Of a DNA stretch of 45,101 nucleotides, positions 24,677 to 30,882 are shown in pieces. The translations under genes and the position numbers were made by a program. Position 1 is the first letter of the stretch; the number at the start of each line of letters is the position of its first letter. The DNA is taken from contig PAPR01000068.1 in assembly GCA_002709085.1 (NCBI GenBank), forward strand, positions 1 to 45,101. The letters run 5' to 3'. Under the pieces are notes generated by a model. The model was not told where the DNA came from. It saw only the letters and a program-made list of their open reading frames with translations, and did not search any database. Source of the DNA: Pseudooceanicola sp. Its GTDB lineage: Bacteria; Pseudomonadota; Alphaproteobacteria; Rhodobacterales; Rhodobacteraceae.

Positions 24677-25857
24677 CCCGCCCGATTTACTTGGCCGAAG
24701 ATACGATTACCCAACCGGAACTGACCGATCTGTCGGACTGGATGCTGGCCGGCAACCGTCTGACCAAGTCCGAGGAAACCCTGCGGTTCGAAGAGGAGTT
24801 CGCAGCCTGGATGGGCAGCCGTCACGCGATCTACGTGAACTCGGGCTCATCGGCGAACCTGCTGATGATTTACGCGCTGAAGGAACTTGGGCGGCTCAAG
24901 ACGATGCGAGCCATCGCGCCTGCGGTCAGCTGGGTCACGACCGTCTCGCCCTTGATGCAGTTCGGGTTCGATACAAAGCTGTGCGATTGCGATCAGGATA
25001 CGCTCGGCCTTGATCTGGAGCACCTTGAGGCGCTCTGCAAGGAGCATCGGCCCTCTCTCCTGATCCTGGTGCACGTTCTGGGTCACGCAAACAACCTGAC
25101 AGAGATCAGAAGGATCTGCGACAAATACGGCGTCATAATTCTGGAGGACAGTTGCGAGGCGCTCGGCTCTGAATATCAGGGTGCGAAACTTGGCAGCCAC
25201 GGCACGGCCGGCAGTTTCAGCTTTTACTACGGACACCATATCTCGACGATCGAAGGTGGCATGGTCGTCACGGACGATTATGACCTCTACCAAATCATGC
25301 TTTCGCTACGCTCTCACGGGTGGAGCCGCGACCTCGCTCCCGAACGGCGCGAGGCATTGACCAGCGAACATTCTGTGGACGCTTTCCGTAACCTCTACAC
25401 CTTCTACTACGCCGGGTTCAATTTGCGCTCGACCGATCTGCAGGCGCGCCTGGGTCGATCCCAGCTCAAGAAGCTGGACGCAATCACCGTCGCAAGGCAG
25501 AGGAACTTCGACCTCTACCGGGACGGTCTGCGGGAATTCTTTGTGCAATCGAGCAAGGCGGAACCGCTCTCCTCCTTTGCCTACGGAACGCTGGTTGAAA
25601 ACCGCCTCGAGGTCTTCGAGCACCTGAAAGCGCAAGATATCGAGTGCCGCCCGCTGATTTGCGGCAATATCGCGCGCCACCCTTTCTGGTTGGCTGCAAA
25701 TGGCCCGGCCGTTCTGCCGAACGCCGATGCCGTGCATGACCTGGGAATCTATCTGCCCAATCACCACAACCTCGATACCGAAGACGTCCAGCGTACGATC
25801 CGAACGTTTCAAGAAGTCGCCCGACCTGTGTCGTTTCCCGACACCGCAGGCGGGTAG
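24673..25857 (+). CDS. ColD-type PMP-dependent sugar 3-dehydratase (DegT/AHBA fold)
   Basis: A 394-aa member of the DegT/DnrJ/EryC1/StrS family. In ordinary family members a lysine in SFYPGKN binds PLP. Here the segment reads SFSFYYGHHISTIEGG, with Ser183 and His188 at the numbers I recall for ColD, the GDP-4-keto-6-deoxymannose 3-dehydratase that uses PMP and a histidine base. The other PMP-dependent type, E1/RfbH, carries a 2Fe-2S cluster; I do not see its cysteine set. It is therefore best read as a 3-deoxysugar-forming dehydratase, not an aminotransferase. It also has YVNSGSSANLLMIYAL and ILEDSCEALGS. The last gene of the operon, it ends about 130 bp before a broken IS110 transposase. Confidence 0.85.
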   Translation: MTRPIYLAEDTITQPELTDLSDWMLAGNRLTKSEETLRFEEEFAAWMGSRHAIYVNSGSSANLLMIYALKELGRLKTMRAIAPAVSWVTTVSPLMQFGFDTKLCDCDQDTLGLDLEHLEALCKEHRPSLLILVHVLGHANNLTEIRRICDKYGVIILEDSCEALGSEYQGAKLGSHGTAGSFSFYYGHHISTIEGGMVVTDDYDLYQIMLSLRSHGWSRDLAPERREALTSEHSVDAFRNLYTFYYAGFNLRSTDLQARLGRSQLKKLDAITVARQRNFDLYRDGLREFFVQSSKAEPLSSFAYGTLVENRLEVFEHLKAQDIECRPLICGNIARHPFWLAANGPAVLPNADAVHDLGIYLPNHHNLDTEDVQRTIRTFQEVARPVSFPDTAGG

Positions 25858-25988
25858 AGCCGATCGATGGGGTGGGGGCGCAATTGGACGTGACCGCGAG
25901 GTGCCTTTCGCCCGCGTAATGACGGGGCGGGGGGAATAGGGTTTGCGCACCTTGTCGTTGTGCGCGATCGCGTCACGGAAGGCAACGC

Positions 25989-26591
25989 GTGGATATGCTG
26001 ACCAAACTGAAAGCACAAACAGCGCGCACAAAAAACACCAAAGTGAAAGCGGCTGACAACGCGCTAATGCGCCAGCTTCGAGATCAGAGCGATGCTCTGG
26101 ACGCTCAGATCACGCAAGCCCTGAAAGCGGAGAACTTTCGCGAAAGAGCCCAGTTGCTGAGACCCATCAAAGGGATCAGACCGATTGCTACGGTGACACT
26201 TCTGGCGGAAATGCCCGAACTTGGTGCACTTACTTCTAAGCAGGTTGCCGCGCTTACTGGGCTGGCACCCCGTGCACGAGACAGCGGCCAAAGGCAGGGT
26301 GTGCGATTCATCCAGGGCGGCCGGAAACTTGTGCGGGATGTTCTTTAAATGGCGGCCACTGTCGCTCCGAGGTTGAACCCGGACCTGCGTGCATTCTTCG
26401 AACGGCTACGGGAAAATGGCATGCCGTGGAAAAAGGCAATCATAGCCGTCGCCCGAAAACTCGCCGTTCTCGCCAATGCTGTCCTCAAACGCGGAAAGCC
26501 GTGGAGAGACCAATCGCACCATAAAGACGGTTGCTACTCAGGAGTTGGAGCCTCCGGCAAACCCGGCGCGGTTCAGTCCCCTGCACGTTAA
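25989..26591 (+). pseudogene. IS110-family transposase remnant with nonsense codon
   Basis: C-terminal part of an IS110/IS1111-type transposase. The Transposase_20 region is clear: LLRPIKGIRPIATVTLLAEMPELG, then LTGLAPRARDSGQRQG and FIQGGRKLVRDVL. The expected DVLYMAA is interrupted by TAA at 26346-26348 in place of the Tyr codon, and the same frame resumes at 26349 with MAATVAPRLNPDLRAFFERL through AVLKRGKPW. The N-terminal DEDD catalytic domain is missing; before 25989 the frame no longer resembles a transposase. After about 26540 it runs into an IS-end-like sequence. It is dead by both truncation and nonsense. Confidence 0.85.
26550..26575 (+). repeat. IS-end-like sequence, left of TRAP cassette
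   Basis: 26 bp beginning GCCTCCGGCAAAC and ending GCGGTTCA. It matches 22 of 26 bases with the sequence at 30609-30634, in the same orientation. The second copy directly follows an IS3-family transposase end, so this one is probably the terminal part of a related lost IS. Confidence 0.6.
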
Positions 26592-26663
26592 TGAGCCGCT
26601 GAAGGTGATGCAGGCCGGGTAAGTTTCATCTTGCTAAAAAGATTCCTCCGGACGAAAGTCCAT

Positions 26664-26696
26664 TTGGCAAACTGAAGTGGTCCTACTTATTAGGAC
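26664..26696 (+). promoter_or_regulatory. Promoter with overlapping palindrome for TRAP binding-protein gene
   Basis: TTGGCA (26664-26669) and TTATTA (26687-26692) are 17 bp apart, a plausible sigma-70 pair about 30 bp before the ATG. The palindrome GTCCTACTTATTAGGAC (26680-26696, 6-bp arms) covers the -10, as expected for a repressor or GntR/FadR-type operator. No regulator gene is adjacent. Confidence 0.45.
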
Positions 26697-26720
26697 AGTT
26701 AAATCGCGAGGAGGCGACAG

Positions 26721-27809
26721 ATGGACAGACGTAAATTTCTAACCCGCTCGGCAGTGGCTGGAACGGGAGTAGCAGCGTTTGCAGCGCCAGCTGTGGCGCA
26801 GGGTAATATTACATGGCGCATGGTCACGACGTGGCCGAAGAACTTCCCTGGCCTTGGGGTCGGCGCACAGCGTCTGGCCGATCGGATTACTGCCGCCTCG
26901 GGTGGACGTCTGACCGTGCAGGTCTATTCTGCCGGGGAACTCGTGCCGCCTCTTCAATCTCTTGACGCCGTGATCGACGGTTCCGCCGAGATGAGCCATG
27001 GTGCGGCCTATTATTGGCAGAACAAGTCCACCGCTTTGTCATTCTTTACGGGCGTGCCATTTGGGATGACGTCGCGCGAACTGACAGGCTGGGTTCGCCA
27101 CATGGGCGGGCAGGAGCTTTGGGACGAAATCTATGATCAGTTCGGTGTGCAGGGCTTCCTTTCGGGTGATACCGGAACGCAGGCTGGCGGCTGGTTCCGG
27201 AATGAACTGACCGGCGTCGCCGATTTGCAGGGTCTGCGTTTCCGCACGCCGGGTCTTGGCGGTCAGGTTTGGGAAAAGCTGGGTGCAAGTGTCACGAACA
27301 TGGCGGCTGGTGAGATCTTCCAGGCTCTGCAATCGGGAACACTCGATGCGGCGGAATTTGTCGGGCCATACAACGATCTCGCGCTCGGGTTCTATCAGGT
27401 CGCGAAAAACTACTACTTCCCATCGTTCGTGGAGCCGGGTCTGGCGACCGAGCTTGTGGTGGACAAGGCCAAGTATCAGGCCCTACCGGACGATCTGCAG
27501 GCGCTGGTCCGCGACATTTGTCAGGCTGAATACGATCAGGTTGCATCCGACTTTGCAGCCAACGATCCGCGTGCATTGCAGACGCTGATCAACGATCATG
27601 ACGTCAATGTCCTGCAGTTCCCTGACGAAATCATTCAGGCGGGTGCTGAAGCGGCCAAAGAGGTGCTGACAAGCCTGCGGGAGTCGAGTGACGATTTGAC
27701 CAAGCGGACCGCCGAGAGCTTTATCGAGGCGCTCAACATCATGCGGGTCCGTACCGAAGACACCGATGGTGCCTTTGTCGAAGCACGGCGGAAATACTTT
27801 ACCATCTGA
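26721..27809 (+). CDS. TRAP transporter solute-binding protein (DctP/TakP-like)
   Basis: A 362-aa periplasmic binding protein of the TRAP DctP family. It has a twin-arginine signal (DRRKFLTRSAVAGTGVAAFAAPAVAQ). It resembles TakP, the 2-oxo-acid binder of Rhodobacter: SAGELVPPLQSLDAV, the carboxylate-binding stretch GDTGTQAGGWFRNEL with its Arg, LRFRTPGLGGQVWEKLG, and DAAEFVGPYNDLALGFYQVAKNYYFPSF. The likely ligand is an organic acid, possibly a keto acid; this is inferred. AGGAGG precedes the ATG. It is convergent with the two permease genes, not in an operon with them, and ends in a strong terminator. Confidence 0.92.
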   Translation: MDRRKFLTRSAVAGTGVAAFAAPAVAQGNITWRMVTTWPKNFPGLGVGAQRLADRITAASGGRLTVQVYSAGELVPPLQSLDAVIDGSAEMSHGAAYYWQNKSTALSFFTGVPFGMTSRELTGWVRHMGGQELWDEIYDQFGVQGFLSGDTGTQAGGWFRNELTGVADLQGLRFRTPGLGGQVWEKLGASVTNMAAGEIFQALQSGTLDAAEFVGPYNDLALGFYQVAKNYYFPSFVEPGLATELVVDKAKYQALPDDLQALVRDICQAEYDQVASDFAANDPRALQTLINDHDVNVLQFPDEIIQAGAEAAKEVLTSLRESSDDLTKRTAESFIEALNIMRVRTEDTDGAFVEARRKYFTI

Positions 27810-27830
27810 TATTGAGGTGGACTGGTTTCG

Positions 27831-27855
27831 GGGGCGGCCTTCGGGTCGCCCCTTT
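27831..27855 (+). terminator. UUCG-tetraloop terminator after the TRAP binding-protein gene
   Basis: GGGGCGGCC-TTCG-GGTCGCCCC forms a 9-bp stem (one G-U pair) with a stable cUUCGg loop, followed by TTT. It is placed 21 bp after the stop codon. On the opposite strand it is not followed by T's, so it serves the binding-protein gene. Confidence 0.75.
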
Positions 27856-27891
27856 GCGTTTGCGGTGCGCGGTGCAAATCGCTGCTATGGT

Positions 27892-29277
27892 TTATCCTCG
27901 CGGTAGCCACAGAACGATCTGCGGGAAGAGGAACAGCAGTGCAATCGCGATGAACTGCAATAGAACGAACGGAATGATGCCGCGATAAATGGCGCTGGTC
28001 GGCAGGCTGTTCGGGGCAACGCCACGCAGGTAGAACAGCGCGAACCCGAAGGGCGGGGTGAGGAACGAGGTTTGCAGATTCACCCCGACCATCACCCCAA
28101 GCCAGATAGGATCGATATCCAAGGCGAGCAGGACCGGTGCTGTGATCGGGATCACGATAAAAATGATCTCAAACGTATCAAGGATGAACCCCAGCACGAA
28201 CATGATCAGCATGACCACGACCATTGCTGTCATTGCCCCGCCCGGCAGGCCCGTCAGCATGGCATGTACCAGGTTATCACCACCCATCAGGCGGAATACG
28301 ATTGAAAAGACGCTTGCACCGAACAGGATGATGAACACCATCGAGGTGATCGTCGCCGTCGCAACGACCGTTTGGGTGAGGATGCCTAGAGACATGCGCC
28401 AGCGCAGGGTCGCAAGGACCATCGCGCCGACGGCACCTACCGAAGCGGCCTCTGTCGGTGTGGCGATGCCGCCCAGAATCGAACCAAGCACTGCCAAGAT
28501 CAGCAGGAACGGCGGGATAAGGGCCACGGCTACTTCTCGCAGGAGACCACTGCGTTCTTCAGGCGGCACCGGCGTAGCGGGGCAGCTTTTCGGGTCGGTG
28601 ATCGCCTTGAAAATCACATAGCTGGCGTAAAGGCTGACAAGAAGAACCCCGGGCAACAACGCACCGGCGAAAAGATCGCCGACGGACACCGGCACCGGGG
28701 CGAAATTGCCTTTTTCCATCTGAACCTGGGCGTTGATGCCTGACAGCATGTCTCCCATAAAGATCAGCACGGTCGAGGGTGGGATGATCTGGCCCAATGT
28801 CCCCGAAGCGCAAATGACACCTGTAGCGAGTTTCGGGTCATACCCGGCCCGCAACATCGCAGGCAAAGATATCAGGCCCATGGTCACAACGGTGGCACCA
28901 ACGACCCCCGTCGACGCCGCGAGCATCGCACCGACCATAACCACCGATAGCCCCAGCCCGCCACGCAAATTGCCAAACAGCTTTGACATCGTCAGCAGCA
29001 ATTGTTCAGCAATGCCGGATTTCTCCAGCATCACGCCCATGAAAATAAACAGCGGCACGGCGACCAACACTTCGTTGGACATGAACCCGATATAGCGGTT
29101 GGGCAAACTGCCAAAGTTCGACGGATCGAACACCCCGAACGACCAGCCTACCAGCGCGAACAGCAGTGACACGCCGGCCAACGTGAAGGCGACCGGAAAA
29201 CCAAGCATCAAAAAGCCGATAATGCCAAAGAACATGAGGCTGGCGAGCAACTCACCAAGCAGAACCGGATCCATCAA
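27892..29277 (-). CDS. TRAP transporter large permease (DctM)
   Basis: A 461-aa DctM-family membrane subunit with about 12 hydrophobic helices. It forms the sodium-coupled transport path for substrate handed over by the binding protein. Typical stretches are MFFGIIGFLMLGFPVAFTLAGVSLLF, AMLAASTGVVGATVVTMGLISLPAML, GTLGQIIPPSTVLIFMGDML, GIATPTEAASVGAVGAM and LQTSFLTPPFGFALFYLRGVAP. It overlaps the small-permease gene by 4 bp. Its 3' end meets the 3' end of the binding-protein gene about 80 bp away. Base composition is visibly less GC-rich than the flanking core genes. Confidence 0.95.
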   Translation of the reverse strand: MMDPVLLGELLASLMFFGIIGFLMLGFPVAFTLAGVSLLFALVGWSFGVFDPSNFGSLPNRYIGFMSNEVLVAVPLFIFMGVMLEKSGIAEQLLLTMSKLFGNLRGGLGLSVVMVGAMLAASTGVVGATVVTMGLISLPAMLRAGYDPKLATGVICASGTLGQIIPPSTVLIFMGDMLSGINAQVQMEKGNFAPVPVSVGDLFAGALLPGVLLVSLYASYVIFKAITDPKSCPATPVPPEERSGLLREVAVALIPPFLLILAVLGSILGGIATPTEAASVGAVGAMVLATLRWRMSLGILTQTVVATATITSMVFIILFGASVFSIVFRLMGGDNLVHAMLTGLPGGAMTAMVVVMLIMFVLGFILDTFEIIFIVIPITAPVLLALDIDPIWLGVMVGVNLQTSFLTPPFGFALFYLRGVAPNSLPTSAIYRGIIPFVLLQFIAIALLFLFPQIVLWLPRG

Positions 29278-29870
29278 AGAGCTCCTTCGTGACCGGTCTC
29301 ACCGGGTGTCTGCAATGCTGCGGCGACATTTGGCGGATAGCGCAACTGTTCAGGAAGCAGATATTCACGATCGGCCAACACCAGGATCGCGCGCAAAGCC
29401 ATGGCAACCCCCTGCAAGGTTACCAGCGCGGCGAATACGATGATAAACGATTTCAGAATATACAGGCCCGGCATGCCGCCGACGTTCGAAGACCCCTCCC
29501 AATAAGACCAGGAGCGCGTCACGAATGGCCAGGAATAAAGAACGACGACGACCATGAAGGGTAAAATGAAAACCAGCACGCCGAACAGGTCGACTATGGC
29601 CTTTCGGCGCACGCTTGCGGGACGGTAAAAAATATCCACACGAACATGATCGCCGCGTGCCAGGGCAAAGCCTGCAACCCCGGTAAACATCGCACCATTC
29701 AGCCAGATATAGAGATCGCGCAGCCACAGGTAACTGACACCGAACAGATAGCGCTGCACCACGACGGTAAAGCAGGCAATCACAATGCCAAGGGCAAGCC
29801 AAGATACCACACGACCGATCACCGCATTCAACGCGCTGATGCCGCGCACGAGCGCTGCCATAGCTTGCAT
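29274..29870 (-). CDS. TRAP transporter small permease (DctQ)
   Basis: A 198-aa DctQ-family subunit with four hydrophobic helices. Recognisable features are VVVQRYLFGVSYLWLRDLYIWLNGAMF, the ARGDHVRVDIFY motif, and TRSWSYWEGSSNVGGMPGLYILKSFI, which is typical of the TakQ-like group. The start is ATG at 29870. Upstream (29871-29999) is a leader with a weak inverted repeat ATGAA-n6-TTCAT at 29896-29911; no promoter pair could be assigned. Beyond that is IS debris. Confidence 0.92.
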   Translation of the reverse strand: MQAMAALVRGISALNAVIGRVVSWLALGIVIACFTVVVQRYLFGVSYLWLRDLYIWLNGAMFTGVAGFALARGDHVRVDIFYRPASVRRKAIVDLFGVLVFILPFMVVVVLYSWPFVTRSWSYWEGSSNVGGMPGLYILKSFIIVFAALVTLQGVAMALRAILVLADREYLLPEQLRYPPNVAAALQTPGETGHEGAL

Positions 29871-29999
29871 GAATCCCTACCCCCTGTTTTCCCCAATGAA
29901 CCGTTTTTCATATGTACCGACATTTCACAACGGAGCACATAAAAAAACGCCGGGCCTTGTACGTGGGTGCCGCCTGTTGGGCGAAGTTGTATTCTGGGT

Positions 30000-30155
30000 T
30001 CACCGGTTATGGAGGGGATCAGGTTGACAGAAGGCCCCAAAATAGTTGTGCGTCGTTACGATTGTGGCAACGCCGAGCAACGGCCCAAATATTGTCCCCA
30101 TCCCGCTCAACAATGTCATAAGAACGACTTCACCCGACATTGACCCATGCACATA
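30000..30155 (-). pseudogene. Decayed LivM (branched-chain amino acid ABC permease) fragment
   Basis: On the minus strand an open stretch reads VHGSMSGEVVLMTLLSGMGT followed by IFGPLLGVATIVTTHNYFGAF (about 30033-30152). This closely resembles the near-C-terminal part of LivM-type permeases, where SGEVVLMTLLGGMGT and FGPVVGA are usual. After AF the frame loses resemblance and stops at 30000-30002. Upstream of about 30155 it merges with an IS left end. Only about 40 codons remain of a protein of roughly 300 or more, so it is a fossil carried in with the mobile DNA. The family call is from memory of the motif. Confidence 0.65.
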
Positions 30156-30265
30156 GCTTTGATGATGTAACCGCCCTCCGACGGCATCGATGTGCTAAGG
30201 TGGGTCTGCAATGATCCACAAAGGAGAGCGGTCATGTCGGAGATTATCACTGACCTGCACAGGGT
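30156..30265 (+). mobile_element. IS left-end relic
   Basis: This stretch resembles an IS terminal and leader region: GATGATGTAACCGCCCTCCG, then a run ending in CACAAAGGAGAGCGGTC with a strong ribosome-binding site and ATG at 30234, coding for only MSEIITDLHRVK before joining unrelated IS3 sequence. It looks like the 5' end of a transposase gene cut off after about a dozen codons. The IS family was not identified. Confidence 0.45.
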
Positions 30266-30595
30266 CAAATGGTCCACCCCTCGGATCGCGGATCGCAATA
30301 TCTATCGATCAAGTATACCGAACGGCTGGCAGAGGCGAAGATCGCCCCGTCTGTCAGCAGCGTCGGGTACTCCTTTGACAATGCCCTCGCAGAAACGATC
30401 AATGGCCTGTTCAACGCTGAGATCATTCACCGACGTGGACCATGGCACAGCTTCGAGGCTGTGGAATGCGCGACAGTAAAATGGGTCGATTGGTTCAACA
30501 ATAGTCAACTGCAGGAACCCATCGGAAATATCCCGCCAGCCGAAGCAGAGGCAAACTTCTACGCAACTCTGGGAAGATTAGGTATGGCCGCGTAA
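30266..30595 (+). pseudogene. IS3-family transposase OrfB, C-terminal fragment
   Basis: About 108 codons of the rve integrase core of an IS3-type OrfB: HPSDRGSQYLSIKYTERLAEA, then FDNALAETINGLFNAEIIHRRGPWHSFEAVE and WVDWFNNSQLQEPIGNIPP. The second Asp (SDRGSQY) and the Glu (LAETINGL) of the DDE triad are present. The first Asp and everything upstream, including OrfA, are missing. Usual residues are changed at several points (HHSDRG to HPSDRG, GDSYDN to GYSFDN), suggesting an old copy. Confidence 0.88.
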
Positions 30596-30608
30596 TAAAG
30601 AAAAATCA

Positions 30609-30634
30609 GCCTCCGGCAAACTCGGTGCGGCGCA
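30609..30634 (+). repeat. IS-end-like sequence, right of TRAP cassette
   Basis: 26 bp beginning GCCTCCGGCAAAC, 11 bp after the IS3 transposase stop. It is 22/26 identical to 26550-26575 and in direct orientation. It marks the right end region of the IS3-type element. The two copies bracket the TRAP genes. Confidence 0.6.
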
Positions 30635-30709
30635 CCCTTTCACGGCGCAACAGATTTTCGCTGCGTGGAATCGTCAATGTTTGTACGGTCCAGCGGTAAC
30701 AGTAGACAT

Positions 30710-30878
30710 CTACTTGCTGGAGGTGGGGAGGACCCCGCCGCAGATCAGCGCGACGCCGAGAAGGGCGCGTAGGCCGGGGGGGGACGCGCGCCTCGATCGT
30801 GGCGAGGAAGCGGGCCAGTCGGGCCCGCCATGTGGGGCGTTTCGCCGGCGGCGTCTCGGGGCCGGACGGGTCCGGCAT
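30710..30878 (-). pseudogene. Truncated and frameshifted small membrane-protein gene downstream of pepF
   Basis: Starts at ATG 30878, four bases after the pepF stop, and reads MPDPSGPETPPAKRPTWRAR then LARFLATIEARVPP. A run of eight G's (30776-30783; C's on the coding strand) then throws the frame. With seven C's it would continue GLRALLGVALICGGVL, the start of a hydrophobic helix as in small membrane proteins I recall at this position. After GGVL the sequence is foreign and stops as PTSSK. The gene is broken both by a homopolymer slip and by loss of its 3' end to the IS region. The slip could be a sequencing error or phase variation, but the truncation is independent of it. Confidence 0.7.
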
Positions 30879-30882
30879 GGGG

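Noticed and set aside
24673..25857. 2Fe-2S E1/RfbH-type dehydratase
   Set aside because: The histidine substitution is shared, but the cysteine set that holds the cluster is not apparent; ColD-type fits better.
25989..30634. An intact composite transposon carrying the TRAP genes
   Set aside because: The transposase remnants belong to different families and are both truncated; no matching terminal inverted repeats or target-site duplications could be seen. Only a decayed cassette is supported.
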